Of a DNA stretch of 64,000 nt, positions 1 through 12,335 are shown one piece after another. A program made the position numbers and the translations under genes. Positions within the stretch are counted from its first letter, which is position 1. The number at the start of each line of letters is the position of its first letter. The DNA comes from Inonotus obliquus (Eukaryota > Basidiomycota > Agaricomycetes > Hymenochaetales > Hymenochaetaceae). The stretch is from the NCBI GenBank assembly GCA_032164295.1, contig JAJHTX010000008.1, positions 1,426,001 to 1,490,000 on the forward strand, in the 5' to 3' direction. The notes under the pieces were generated by a model that was not told where the DNA came from, did no database searches, and was given only the letters and a program-made list of their open reading frames with translations.

Positions 1-979
1 ACGACCTCCATCCAGTGCCGAGTGGTGAGAAACGAACCTGGTCTCATGTTGTGTATCTCTCTGAAGATGGATGTAGTAGTAAAGAAATATCCAGACTCTC
101 AGGGAATTCTGCGGTAGAGCGTGTCAGTCACGAGACTCGACTTTTCATCGGCGAGATCTTTTCTTCCACCGTGACCACAGTCAGAAGCCATACAAAAGGA
201 GCAATCAGAAATGGTATGCGTAGATGCAACATGAATGCGATGATACTCATCAGAGCCTCTGCGTTGGACTAGTCCAGGATTAACGTGTGCTGAAGCAGGA
301 CAGGGCAATTGTCACTTCCTGCATATGCTCCGTCAAAATAACTTCTGTCTCTCAGAGCCGACCGTCTTATTGAGGATTTCGTGTGTTGACGATTCTGGTA
401 TGATCTTCGGTAAATATAGCTTCGAATTTGCACCGACTCCTCTTGCGCTTACCCTTCTCATCAATTATTTTCCAGTGGGACCTTACGTCTGGTTTGGATA
501 GACTAGCTCGGCTCCACTGTGGCAACTATTAACTACTATTGTCCTATTCTAAATCTTTTATGCCATCTCCAGGCTTTAAACTCGGGTCATTCTGCGTTAG
601 ACAAGACGTGCTCGCGTCGGAAAGAGTTGCGACTGAACAGACATCACTGTCCAAATAATTCTGTTGGAGGAGATTTTATCTTAACTAGACGACGTATATT
701 GCGCCCATTCGACAGACCTTTCCTTGCTTCCCATCTTATCACAGTCCTGGGGCTCCTAGAGTTCTGCAAGTTCTCCTCGCCCTACATGACAGGATTGCAT
801 ACGAAATCGTCACAAAGTTGCAAAGCTCTCGCCACATGCAAACCATCTTATAGCACATTGCGCCTATGCATGCAGAGATGACAGCTAGAGACGATGTCAG
901 TCTTGGATTTCTGTCCTTCTTTGCGTGTGCACTGTGTATTTAGCTGACCGTCCATACCGAACAGTAGACTCATACCACT
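1..979. other. gene-poor stretch, no supported gene
   Basis: Only short open frames occur here, the longest about 120 codons at 519-881 on the plus strand. None shows a recognisable motif, a signal peptide or plausible splice-linked partner exons. I see no repeat array or RNA gene. It may be intergenic sequence or old decayed coding sequence. Confidence 0.4.
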
Positions 980-1566
980 ATGTTCCCCCTATTCAGCATT
1001 GTCGCGTTTGTTGCATCTTTGGCTCTTGCCGCTCAATCACAACTCCACAAGCGAGCTGTGCTTACAATGGATGATATCGGCTTGTGTGTACTCATTCAAC
1101 TTCACTGTCACGATATACCACATTGGCTGATGAGATAAAAGCCCCACCAGCTTCCTCTGCGATCCAGCACAGACGTATTCGGATAGCGACCCGGTGAGTA
1201 GACTTGATATGATCCAGTCACACAAGACTAACAGTGTCACTAGGTTGTTATGGTCAGCTCAATCGTGAGTATTAAATTCTGCTATCTCCTCATTGGATAG
1301 TTGCTTAATGTGTACAACAAGGACCACCCGGATGCCTGCGGAAAGACAGTCACCTTCACCGTAGGATCTAAGACAGCTTCCGGGCTAGTCGTAGCAACCG
1401 TTCGTATTTCTCTTTTGGTGTCGTGGGTACCTCCATTTCTGACCTGATGTTACAGCTGGCCGTTGCAGGTGATGGACCATACTTGACAGATGCGCTCTTC
1501 GCACAACTTACAACAGAAGAGCAATACGCTGAGGGTATGATAGACGGTGACTATACCATCGGATAA
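980..1566 (+). CDS. small secreted protein, probable double-psi beta-barrel (RlpA/barwin-like)
   Basis: The start at 980 opens a signal peptide (MFPLFSIVAFVASLALAAQS) followed by a lysine-arginine pair, the usual form of a fungal secreted protein. The rest is in short exons. An exon from about 1300 reads HPDACGKTVTFTVGSKTASG and, after a 1400-1454 intron, the last exon reads GDGPYLTDALFAQL and ends at the TAA at 1564-1566. A Cys-Gly-Lys segment followed by a turn, a -D-L-x-x-x-x-F- helix and a final G-x-Y-x-I strand resembles the DPBB fold of RlpA-like, cerato-platanin-adjacent and expansin-like proteins. These bind or loosen cell-wall polysaccharide, but the catalytic Asp of true expansins cannot be confirmed. 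The introns near 1084-1150 and 1194-1243 are tentative. Secretion is well supported; the fold is an inference. Confidence 0.45.
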
Positions 1567-2089
1567 ACCTTATGCTTGGACTTTGTTATGGCCTTCATGC
1601 ATTTTCGTTCGAGTTGTCTCGGAGAAATTACAATGATTTCCAGTTATTTCGCATGCCGTGCGAACTGTATAAGAGGGCGATGGTTATGAACTCGCCCGTG
1701 TCCTTAGGAAGTGGGGAGAGATAGTCTGCATTCCACCGTGGACCGTGTGTACTTTGTAACTTTGCGAGTTATTCAGACAAGCCGTAATCTGCAATGAATC
1801 AGCCGCTAAGCGCATTACGAAATGAGATACCCTCCACGTCGATGCCATTCGTTTCCCCCTCGAGTCCCGCTCCGGCACATATTGACGATGATTTAGTCTA
1901 TTCACATATCCTTTCACTGATACAGGCAATTCAACACGCTTACATCCCACTGGAAAGATTCTTTGAGCGCATCATTCTTCGTTCCGACTCAAGAACAAGC
2001 TTGAACTAACCCTCCTTCAGTGTACAACGAGCCAACATCTACCACTTCTTCAAAGGCGCTCACTTCGACACAATAATATACACTCTTGT

Positions 2090-2580
2090 GGTCATCCTTT
2101 TCCCTAGTACATGCCCTTTCAGTTGTCCAAGATCCGCTGGATTTCGGGCAAGAACGCCAAGCTGCCTCCTTCTCCCAATCCCTCGTTTTCTTCTTCTTCC
2201 ATCCGCTCCTCGCACTCTCCACCTTTCCTTGCTTTCAAAACCTTCGCTCTCTCCGTGTCCACGTACCAGGTCGTGACGTAGGGCCATACCTCGTAGTCGC
2301 CCCATACGCCTTCCCAGCTCTAAGAGCACTATATTTATCCACCAGAAATGTCAAAGGCAACCAACTCGGGCGTATCTTGTCGTGATTCGATCAAGTACAG
2401 CTTGTACGTCTTGATGCGTGTGCATTAGCTTCAGGACGTGAGCCAGAGGAGTGGGAAGCTAAAGGAAAGGATTACGCGCTAATTGATGCACGGAGAGCGC
2501 GCGAGTTTAGAGAAGGAGCTTCAGATGAAGGTTGTGCAGAGACAGGAAATGGGACGAGAACAGCATGGTGATGAGCAGAA
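2090..2580 (+). pseudogene. F-box/LRR-like gene fragment
   Basis: The frame ending at 2385 contains LRSLRVHVPGRDVGPY and FPALRALYLSTRN, leucine-patterned strands typical of the LRR part of basidiomycete F-box proteins. A shifted frame from about 2386 continues with FDQVQLVRLDACALASG and a charged tail to a TGA near 2578. The two parts are joined only across a stop or frame change near 2383-2388 that no obvious intron removes, and no F-box motif is seen upstream. I read it as a fragment or decayed copy rather than a working gene. An unrecognised intron could still make it functional. Confidence 0.3.
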
Positions 2581-3978
2581 TCGTCTTGCAATGACTAAGA
2601 TCTGCCTGCGTGGAGCCTCATTAATTGGGTCGTACCAATTTCCGCCTTCGCTACTGACCCCAACCACCACCACCCTTCCTCCGCCTTTATCCCATTTCCC
2701 CGTTGCCCCTGCCGTCTACATCAGTTCCGATTCCGAGACGCACTTCTGTCTCTTCCCGATGTATCAGCTTGTCTGAGTATGACCTTCCTTACAATTCGCG
2801 CGAATCTGCTGATACAGTAGGCCAAGGTGGACACGCTTGTAAACTACATCTGATGCACTGAGATGTGGTATGCTACGCATGGAATCAGTGGTACCACCGC
2901 CCTTTGAGCACTTACTGATATGATCTATGCATCCTTAGTATCGTACGATTCGTACTGCGTAATCGACCCGTTTCTATCACTGTCGATGATGCAACTAGAT
3001 ATCTATAGGCCTCTCCGCTTTAACGCCTGACTCGACACATCGGCCTTATGGCCGGTCCTCTTGCTACTTCTACTGGATAGGGGGACAAGTGCATGGCTGA
3101 GTGATATACAGCGGTGTATGGATGAGGACTGAATAAAGGTGCGAAGGCTCATCATCATCACGGTTGGGTGGAAGCTTAAAATAAAAATAATAGGGTCCTC
3201 TGGTCTTCGCTCTGTCCATCCTTCCATTTGAATGTACCTCTACGCGATTGCACCAAAGTACATATACAGTATAACAGCGCGCTTAGGGACTCGGGAAGTC
3301 AACTGAATGCAACAAGAATCCTACATATCCCGTTGAATGTATGACCTTTTGGAATCAATCTACGAAGGAATAAATGCGCAAACAGCTGCGATGGTATTTT
3401 TTCATGCGCCCACCTGGGATACGTCCGGGGTAAGTACGATATGAATTGACATTTCGTCTGTTATCATATCTTAACACGGTACACATTCTGCAGCATAAGA
3501 CATGCAATTTGGTTCATTTAAGCTCTCGTGGCTTAGTGCTGCCTCCCCGAATTCCTTCTCGGTACCGCCTGGGGGACCTTTGTTTATTGAGCACAGCCAA
3601 CGATCAAAAGGGTTACTTCAAGACACCCTTCCTTCGATCTAGGGCAATTGAACAATGTTATCTCCGGCTATGACAGACCATGTCCTTGAGCCGTCTTGGG
3701 ACTTTCCTGTTCGTGATGTAGGCACGGACGTAAAGATACAGACACAAGACGTGTGCTATCCCCCAACCCATACGATGGTGGTCGTATCTGTATCATACGC
3801 ATGCAATAAGAGTGCCACATGTCGCAGAGTCGTCAGATTATGCAAACCGTGTGAGTACTATGGAAACGGCACGGAAAAGTCTAGGCAATGCTAAGTTCTA
3901 TCTATGGCCCATCGCCCGATCCCTGTTGCCTCGTTTAAAAATTCACTAGACGGAAAATATTACACTGATTTTTGACAC
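2581..3978. other. no supported gene
   Basis: Several frames of 60-97 codons exist on both strands but none has a recognisable domain, and the sequence shows no clear repeat. A proline/threonine-rich plus-strand frame ends at 2776 and may be a tail of the F-box/LRR remnant. Confidence 0.35.
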
Positions 3979-4638
3979 TTGCTCAGAAGTTCAGAAGGGA
4001 CATGGGTGAATAAACGGAAACTCGAAATTATACACACAGTTGACTCTACGAAGGTATTCGCAATGAAACGTTTGACTCAGGACTACATTCGTGGTCTTTG
4101 GCTGAGGTTGATGTACAGATTAAATAATACTCTCAAGACTTTCAAGTATCAAGATGAAAGTACTCCACGAGAGAAAGTTCGTGCTCTTACAAGAAGATGG
4201 AAGAGGTTGATTTGGCCGGTGTCTTATCGCCTTCCATCTGAGAAGTTAATGAATGCAGGAAGAGCAAACAGATATATCTGCTTCTGCGAAACCGTTTCAC
4301 CAGCAATGATGCGAGTAAGATAAAGTGGACACGGATACCACTAATCGGGGTAGAAAGAACTGAAGCTAACGGTTAATGGCAAGGGAATAATGAGGTCTCG
4401 ATAGGGAATTATCGACGCAGGGACATTCTATCTCAGATCAGACTACCTAGGACATCTATGGATGCCTATGACGAAGCAATTCGAGGCATCCGAAATGAAC
4501 TCGCAATCAAGCTCAGCGAGGAAGGAAAGTATTTTTATGTTGAGAGAAAGGACTACGGGCTAGTACTGGACATCAAATTCGCTTTCGCGAATGGGCAAGG
4601 CAGACCTGACGTTTTCAGCCTCAGGCGACAAGCGTAGG
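3979..4638 (+). pseudogene. two adjacent orphan coding-like segments, function unknown
   Basis: A 114-codon frame at 3979-4323 is basic and rich in Arg/Lys. A second stretch, about 4376-4638, has no usual start but reads as a soluble alpha/beta protein end, with MDAYDEAIRGIRNELAIKLS followed by a Tyr/Phe-rich strand and a stop at 4638. Composition suggests that the second stretch is or was protein coding. I do not recognise either segment. They could be exons of one gene joined by an intron around 4320-4375, or debris. No flanking element links them to a transposon. Confidence 0.25.
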
Positions 4639-4984
4639 TTCTGCGTCCTTTACTCCGGACTCGCAAAGTGGTAAATACAAGCCAACTGTGTAGTTGGTTG
4701 CTTGTTCATTATCCAATATATATATAGTATTGTTGAGGAGCAACAACGGAGGAGAAAGAGAAGAGGAGATGGGTGCCAGCCGCCAAAGACGGCTCCGGCT
4801 CCCATCGTCACGCCCGCGTCTACAAGTGGCAGAGACAGTTACGGCCCGACACACGATTTTTAGGAGCCCGCGACGCGTCGAGGCGTAACGAGAAACCCAT
4901 GTATGTAGGAGATGGGCGAGAAATTCATGAGATTAGAGCTAGTCAGAGCAGGACCAACAATTTGGCAAAATTCTCCACAGCATG

Positions 4985-6600
4985 AAAAACGCAGAAACAT
5001 TGCAGGCGACCCGAGTTGTACAATGTTTACCAATGCCGTCTCCAGCGCTAATGATGGGAATTGGCGAGACCTTCGCCGCCTTTTGTGCGCTACCCATTTG
5101 CGGGTGCCCCATGACAACAGCATCGGCGTAACAGCTGATCGTGCGCACGGCGTCCTCAATGGGCTCACCCTTCCGGACAGACGCCTGAGCGGCGTTAATC
5201 TGAACGACCTCGCCTCCACATCTAAAGCATCGTCCTTTTGAGGATATACAGCGTGCCATTCCGCTCGACCTGAACTCTCATCTCGTGTGCCAGACTGAAC
5301 AGGTCGTGGAGATCAGAATGAGTGAACTGCTTGACAGATAAGTTGTGCTTGCCCTGGGATGCTGGGTGGGGTGTGAGCGGAGGGAACACTCTAGGTTCAG
5401 GCGCTATTGCGAGGGCGTTCGGGCTTGCAACTGCGAAGCTCAAAGGAGCAGCTCCCTGTTGTGGCGGAAGAACCACATCAGCCTGTTTCAACAGGGAGAT
5501 AGATGGGCTCGAAGAACTTCCGTTGGAGGAGCCGGTCGAAGACCACTAAAAGGTCCTCGTCTATCAAGGGCAGGAGGACAGTTGACAGTTGCATTCGAGA
5601 TGTCACAGCCTAACGGAGCAGAGAGCAGGTTCCCATCAAGGAAAACGGTCTGGCCAGGGACAATAACCCGATTTACGAAACCGCTTGTCCTAGGCTTAGA
5701 AACAGGAGACCAGGATGAGGATTTCCTTCATGCGGTAATGGCCCGCCTGTTTACCACTGCCTCCACCTGGGTGTGAGGTTGATCCAGTAGACCGAAAGTT
5801 CTGGTCGGGTTTACGTGCAGGCGCTCCTGTATGGCCGACAAGGTAAACTTGCCGCCCGATACGGCCGTTAATAGCAACGGTAGTGTGTCCTCAATACAAT
5901 GGAGGATGAGGTAGGGTTTTATGTTCCAAGGCTAGTTCAAATAGAATTATTCCAGCTAAGAAGGCGTCGATGACATCCAGATGCTCTCTAGACGGGAGAC
6001 ATTTTGCGCCACCAAAGTTCTCCGTGCCATAGAATAGGGAATACACAGAAACATCGCAAGTGACCTTCAACTGCTTCGCTTTATTCAAAGAAATGAGTAG
6101 GAGGTCCTCCTTACTGCGGACGTCTGTGACGTGCACTGAGCGGTTATTCAGGCTCGCGAGGAGGAGAACAGAGGCGAGGTCTCATCCCTTTGCGTCAGTG
6201 ACCATGGGTTTGTCTTTCAACCGAGATGCAAAATGCGAGGCGATCGCGGCGACCTGTTGAGGGAGAGGCTGTTCCGCGAATGAGTCTCGGAATGGAATGA
6301 ATAACAATATCAATTCCGCCTGTGTTTCATCATCAAGGGACTGGGCATTGCTAATGGAGGCAGCCACACTGAATGCGTAGTTGCCGCATGTTGCGCCTGA
6401 GGCGCTCGCTTTCGCAGCACCAAGCGCATTCGCATCAGATATAATGGAAGAGACGCCGAAGGGTGGGAGCAAGGCAGTTGTAAATCCCCCACTTGGCGAG
6501 ACCTTCGTGGTCTTTGCCGAGGGCAAGATGGGTTTGGGAACGAAAGTCGATATGTCGACCACAGGCAAGCGGCAGACCACCTTGCAAGCCAAGAAAAGAA
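4985..6600 (-). pseudogene. URA2: decayed URA2/CAD-type multienzyme copy (pseudo-dihydroorotase and aspartate carbamoyltransferase parts)
   Basis: Reading the minus strand from about 6590 to 4985, fragments in changing frames follow the order of the fungal URA2 pyrimidine multienzyme. First is a dihydroorotase-like part: SGGFTTALLPPFGVSS near 6480, SFAEQPLPQQVAAIASHF near 6260, then [16 protein letters not shown] and [15 protein letters not shown] at 6136-6020. A Pro-rich linker follows (about 5770-5400), then the aspartate carbamoyltransferase start (KQFTHSDLHDLFSLAHEM, 5360-5290) and its core ([20 protein letters not shown] and [10 protein letters not shown], 5259-5020). The matches sit in different frames with intervening stops, and similarity stops just after the GDGIG segment, so most of the ATCase domain is missing. 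The upstream carbamoyl-phosphate synthetase part is not recognisable. It cannot make a working enzyme, and the essential gene must lie elsewhere. Confidence 0.8.
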
Positions 6601-7306
6601 CGTCGATGATGTTTGAGATAAGACGTGTAAGTCATCGTCTCAACGATTGATGAAGAAGGAAAGTTATGGTTAAAATGTTGTCTGCTTGAAGATACGTTGT
6701 GTCGAATGCAAGTTTGTTCAAGAAGGAACTTGATGGTCGTGAGGTCGATAGTGAGCCGAGAACAAGGTTCCAATAAGTACAGCCTAAAAGGGCTTGCAAG
6801 CGGAGAAGAGGCATCCGGATCGTGGAGATACGGGCTCTCGTTGCCACCAATTTTCCTCAGCATGGAGGTCTGCATAAGCAAGAGGCATCAAGTGATGGAA
6901 CCCGGTGTCAACGGAAAGAACAGATACAAACGGTCGCATTAGGCTGCATCTTTGACGCATAGTCGTCCGTCAGGCTATCAAGGGACAACGGACGCCCCGT
7001 AAGCAGAGAATCGACAGCAGTTGTCGGAGCGAGATCAGGAGGCTACGGCAAAGGCCGTTCTGAGATGTTCGATGGGATGACACGATCCTCTTCTGGCTCA
7101 GTGTCTAACATGGAGATCTAAGGGATCTTATCGAAAGCCGCAAAGCCAACACAAACAATTGGGCGTTCTGAGAGCCTGCGGTGACAAGAGCGAAGAGCAC
7201 GTCGCATATGCAGTTCTTTGACTTGGTGTTATGTGGTCCGGAGACAACAGGCAGGAAGGTGCATCGCGAGGCAGAGGGCATCGTGAGGGTATCATCGCGA
7301 AGGGCG

Positions 7307-7725
7307 GCATCATAACCGAGGTGGTTATGGGGGAGGAGAGGTCTCATCACAACGCAGGGTTGCGAGAAAGAGAGACAGAGATCATCGCATAGGCGGCATC
7401 ACAACCGAAGTGGTTGTGGGATAGAGCAGGGATCATGCAGCATCATAACCCAGATGGTCATGGAGCAGACAGAGGTCATCGCATCACAACCCAGATGGCT
7501 ATGGAAACAAGGCAGGGCAGATCATCGCATATGCGGCATCACAACCCAACTGATTGTGGAAGCAGGGCAGGGCAGGTCATCGCATATGCAGCATCACCCC
7601 CAAATGGTTATGGGGCAGACAGGGATCATCGCATAAGCGGCATCACAACCCAGATGGTTGTGGAAACAGGGCAGGGCAGGTCATCGCACATGTAGCATCA
7701 CAGCCCGAATGGTTGCTTCTGTAAT
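7307..7725. repeat. tandem repeat of hairpin-forming units
   Basis: Eight units begin with GCATCA(C/T) at about 7307, 7396, 7440, 7481, 7536, 7591, 7640 and 7695, so spacing is 41-89 bp with several at exactly 55. Most units contain an imperfect palindrome, CACAACC-5nt-GGTTGTG in its best form near 7400-7420, followed by a GCAGGGCAG(G/A)TCATCGCAT box. Frames running through the array are by-products of the periodicity. It behaves like a minisatellite. Confidence 0.8.
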
Positions 7726-8474
7726 TGATCGAGTGGCAGGATTGAATAGGGCTGGTAGATGCATGACTCAGTTGCAGTTGCGGTGGCATCAGGTCTACAA
7801 CGCCATTGCAAAACAAAAAATAGAGAAGAGCAGTAAGGAGAATATTAATGGTATACATAGCTTTGTGAATTACGTGGAATAACAGCACTTTGAGGATGAA
7901 ATTTGCGATGAGGACTGCTAGCCATGAGGTGACGCGTCGAAGGTGGTGGTAGGAACGAAAGAAGCTTCGGCTTCTTCCGTCACCTTCGACGCAGACCTAA
8001 ATCTTTGGTCTGACTAGTCTCACCGAAGATTGTCATATCTCCACTACTTACTACCGAACCAAGGAATACGAGATGCAGGCACCTGGAATGTTCCTTCAGT
8101 GCTTCGGAGGTTAGTGAAGGAGGCACAGTGATTATGAATGGAATACAGCTCATTCTGGGAATGCGTTGGAGTAAGTCCATGTGGGACAGGAGTTAGATGA
8201 CTCGCACTTACTACCTTCCTTTTCACAGTGGGCCGGGACGGAATTACAATCTGATCAATGAAAAAGAGGATAGGATTGGAATAAAGGAGAGCCACTACTC
8301 TGTAGACGTTTTGCATATTGATGATAATGGAGCTTATTGAAATACTGATTTGCAGCCATAGCCAACACAGCATCGATGATGCTTAGTCACCTTGTCAATA
8401 GGACACAGAAAGCAGATCCACAACGCAATCTGTGCGCCATATAATCTAGAAAGGACGAGCAATAGGTTACTGTT
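7726..8474. other. spacer between repeat array and P450 gene, no supported gene
   Basis: A 109-codon minus-strand frame (8044-8373) has a hydrophobic start but no recognisable family. A short inverted repeat of CTTCGGCTTCTTCCGTCACC-like sequence lies near 7940-7990. The 3' end of the P450 gene lies immediately to the right. Confidence 0.4.
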
Positions 8475-11400
8475 TCAATCAAAAACGTCGGTGGCATAGC
8501 GTTCCTTCTGCACGCGTTCCCAAGCGTCCAACGTCCGTTCGTCACTCCAGTCAGGATGACTGTCTTTCAAAATATCAATGCATACTTGTTTGACAGCGTG
8601 CGCCATGCGCCGTGAGCCACAGGTGTACAACTGTTATCAAATATACCGTGAGTTTTGTTGGCTTCTATGTACATTTTGGTAGAAAGAAACCAACCCTAGC
8701 TTGTGCTTCGATTAGTTCCGAAAGTAGTTGACGGTCATGCCATACGCGGCTATAGACAAAGGTAAGAATCCATCGGAAAAAGGTGTTATCTCAGTACGCA
8801 CTGTTGCACATATTTGCACCCTTCAGAAACTTCGCTCCTTTTTGAAAATGATGGCCGCACTTCGACAACACCGGACTGTTGCCACTCTTGTAGCTCCGAG
8901 TCCATATACAAATAGTCCTCTTCTGGGTCACGACAGCCAAAGAACAAGACTGTACGTCCGACAATACGTCCAGCGGCTTTCTGGGCTGCACGGTCCTGAA
9001 CAAAACCTCGGAATGGGGCGAGACCTGAACCGGCTGCAAACATGATGATAGGTATCGTTGGGTCCACTGGAAGAGAAAACTGTGCAGCAGACGGTCGAAC
9101 TGCAACAGAGACGATATCACCTTTCTTGAGACGTGCAAGAAATGTCGATGCGACTCCTTGAAAGCGTTTGCTCCCGGGAGTTGAAGGGCTATCAATGACG
9201 CTGAAAGTGAGCGAGACAGAAGAAGGATGAACGAGCGGCGAGGAGGAGATGGAATACTGTCGGACACGCATTGGTGGCAAGAGACTAAGGAATGTCGCGA
9301 ACGGTAGGTTAATGTCCGTATACACCTCCAGCAAGTCGAGAATGCTAATGCGCTTCGTGATAACCTTGTGGTAGTCATTCAGAAGGCTACTGAGGGCTTC
9401 GATTGTGACTTTACTCGATGATGCTTCTATCAGAGACCGCAAGTCGCGGGTTGTGACGGGTTGGCTCAGTTCAACAAAGTCACTGAGAAGGGTATGTACG
9501 GTAATAGGAGAGCCCGTAGGAAGAGTCGTTGGTCCATTTGCCTTAATGCAAATCTGGAGTAGGCGTATGAGTAGTTTGAGGAGACACTCTTGAATATTCA
9601 TACCTCTTGTTGCCCACTCAGCTCGAACAGCCTAATTGCCTTCCCTACAATCTCAACTGGGTTCGATGGGATGCTACGGTCGGTATAAATCGTCAAGGCT
9701 TCGAAAGTCTCATTCGGGTGTGTACGCACATAGCAAGGTAATCTCCAGCCCTGTACGTCATATCTTCTGGAAGTTCGATCTCTAACTCATAGAATAAACA
9801 AGGAAACATGATCCAAAAATCAACTATACTCACCCACGTGTCTCTTCTCTGGTACACCAGGCTTTGTCAGAAGCCGATGTCCAATAACACGACCCGATTC
9901 AATGTCCAGCACTCTCAATAGTTCTTTGCGAGTTGCATCAAACTTCTTCAGGCTGATGGTAAGCTCGACACGACCAGATGGCGGGGTTATGTTTCTGGCG
10001 ACAATGTAGCTCTGTGAAAGATCATGAGTAACAATCTCATCAACACATAAAGTTAAACGCGTGCCTTTTCAAGGACTTCCCACATTTGCTCCTCAAATTC
10101 ATCAAACTTCTGAAAGAAGTACGGAGATGACGCATCACCTTCACCACGTTCCATGAATCTCTTTGCACCTACATCAGACATTTTCTCGTCGATGAATTTC
10201 GGGATGCGCTGGTATGTTCCAACCCATTCCTGGTTCCCGCAACCGAAAATCGCGTACGCGACGCCGTCCAAGGCATTCTTCCGTCTTTCACCGCAAATTG
10301 AGGAGAGCCAGGTGACGAACTGAGCTGCGTTATCTGCTGGTTCCCCTTCAAATGAAGCCGTAACAATTACAACAGGCACATTCGTTGGTAAACGGCCTGC
10401 CGCACTGTCTAGCGTACCGAGCTGAGATTTGAAACCTAGGAGACAGACATTAATGTGCTAGATTGTGAGGATGTAGATAAAGAATTTACCATGGAAATAT
10501 GAATTGTGCGCTATTCGCTGGGCGAATGCCTGCGCAGTACCAGTATTACTACCATACAAGACAAGTAACGGATGTGCATCCAAAACTCTTTCTGGACCTT
10601 GAACTGTTTCCTTCTTCGCCGCCATCGGTCTCGGAACTCCCACTACAGGTCCTCTCCGTCCGGATTCCATCCGTTGTCTTCTAGGAACAACCCTAATGAG
10701 CATATCCTTTGGCTTAATTGTTAGAGTCTGCTTGATCTCCAACGTGTAACTTGGATCATTCAGATACACGTCAAACTTGCTGAATACGCTCGCCAGCACT
10801 AGCATCGCTTCTTGCCATGCAAACGAGCGGCCGATACAAGCACGCAAACCAAAGCTGAAAGGTTGCCAGGCATGCTTAGGAAGAGCCTCAAACCTCCCAT
10901 CAAGCATGCGTTCTGGTCGGAATTCCTCCGCGTCATCTCCCCACACAAGTGGATCGCGGTGCGCAGTTAGTGCATGTACAAAGATAATTTGGTCCTTATT
11001 GATCGCGTATTGTTTATTGCGCGGATTCATAGGGTCGCCGTCACCACCAATCAGTATGAAATCTTGTTTAGGTACGACACTACGTGCAGGGACAGTCGGC
11101 CACAAACGAAGGGCCTCACGGAGGACTGCTGTGAGGTACGGCAACTTCCCAAGATCCTCGAGCGAGGGGTCTTCAGAGCCGAGAACTTCATCAAGCTCTT
11201 CACGTAGCTTTTGGAGACATGACGGGTTCTTCAGGAGATAGTACGTGGCGAAGGTGAGCATTCCACTAGTAGTTTCATGACCAGCTATAAGAAACGTGAG
11301 CAACTGGAAACGTGTCAGCGAAACGGCATTGGAAAGGGGTGGCTGACTTACATTATAGACAATATTCTCTTCTGATAGCTGGGCCTCTGTCTTCGGATCC

Positions 11401-12212
11401 TTACCCTCTAGCATGAGGGTTAGTAGATCAGGCCTGTCAACTGGCTGTTCCTTTCTCAGTCTGATGATCCCTTTTGCAACATCCGTCATATGCTTCGCGG
11501 CTTCAAAATACTTCTGATCCTCGGCCTTAAACAACAATGGCATCTTCTTCACTATGGCTGGCCTAAAGGAGCGTCGACTGGATGTGGCAAGAAAGTCTGC
11601 CATTTCTTGAGTAAAAGCTGGCATGCCGCTTTGGTAGAATGAGTTGAACCGATACGACATGCTGCAAAGCGCAATCGTGTCAAACGTTAAGCGAGTGTAA
11701 TCCCCTGATGGATCGAACACGTAAGACGGGCCGAAGCGATACCATTTGAGTACCATCTGAGAGCAGATATCTTGCATATCAGGAAACATGTTACGAATAT
11801 TTGAAGCACTGAACGCTGGCAATAGAATACGGTCTGCGTAACACCATTGTTTACAATGAGAAGCCAATTGCGAGAATATGGAATTGAAATTCTTACGGGC
11901 GATACCCCAATTGGGCTCCTCTATATCCGCTGTAAAGAGACCATCTCCTGCCAAATTCCGAACCTCCCTGAGGCCCCGACTGACCGACTTCTTGAAGCGG
12001 GCGTCGTCGCTGAGCTGTTGAACCATCGCAGCGGTGTTGACGTGGATGAGAACAATACCACCACTGAACGACATCCGATAGATTTCACCATACTGTTTGG
12101 CAAGGAGTAGGAATGTACGAAGAGGTACGTCGAGGTCGACAAGAGCCGCATTTCCGAGCAAAGGGATAGTTGGAGGCCGTGGGATTTCGCTGAGGGTATC
12201 CATCGCTATCAC
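8475..12212 (-). CDS. self-sufficient cytochrome P450-reductase fusion (CYP505/P450foxy-like), with one frameshift
   Basis: Nine exons on the minus strand would encode about 1099 residues, the usual size of fungal CYP505 fatty-acid hydroxylases in which a P450 and its FMN/FAD reductase are one chain. Start is ATG 12212 (MIAM) or 12203. P450 marks: NWGIAHRILLPAF after removing the in-phase intron 11834-11896, the I-helix AGHETTSG, LREALR, and the haem loop FSFGLRACIG (Cys near residue 419). The reductase follows: FMN loop LYGSNTGTAQ, RQYSISSSP for FAD, FAAGSGLAPFRGF for NADPH, and a C-terminal YATDVFD. Other introns: 11304-11351, 10436-10489, 10012-10058, 9782-9833, 9554-9603, 8750-8801 and 8631-8694. 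In exon 6 the frame changes between GDYLAM and PNETFEALT (about 9710-9733), and the exon sum is 3299 nt, one short of whole codons. The allele would be truncated before the FAD domain unless this is a sequencing error. A transposon lies about 130 bp upstream of the start. Confidence 0.9.
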
Positions 12213-12335
12213 AAAGGGTATGGTTCACCGGCAATTTACCAAAGGTCCTAGCTATATATCCCCATGATGCCGTAATTGACTGACTACATGGTAGTTTAGT
12301 TGCCTGGCCTGAAGCTGAAGCCCATCTGTAAGAGA
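12213..12335. promoter_or_regulatory. short promoter remnant between P450 start and transposon
   Basis: Only 123 bp separate the first P450 ATG from the target-site duplication of the adjacent transposon. On the minus strand a TATATA-like box occurs near 12250-12257 (ATATATAGCTAGG in that orientation), about 40 bp upstream of the ATG. Any more distal regulatory sequence now lies beyond the insertion. Confidence 0.4.

Noticed and set aside
7307..7725. Repeat array as a CRISPR-like or centromeric array
   Set aside because: The organism is eukaryotic, the unit length varies from 41 to 89 bp, and there are no uniform unique spacers. The array is only 0.4 kb.
10053..10379. FMN-binding frame as a separate flavodoxin gene
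   Set aside because: It connects in frame across intron 10436-10489 to the P450 domain and continues into the FAD/NADPH part, so it is one CYP505-like fusion.
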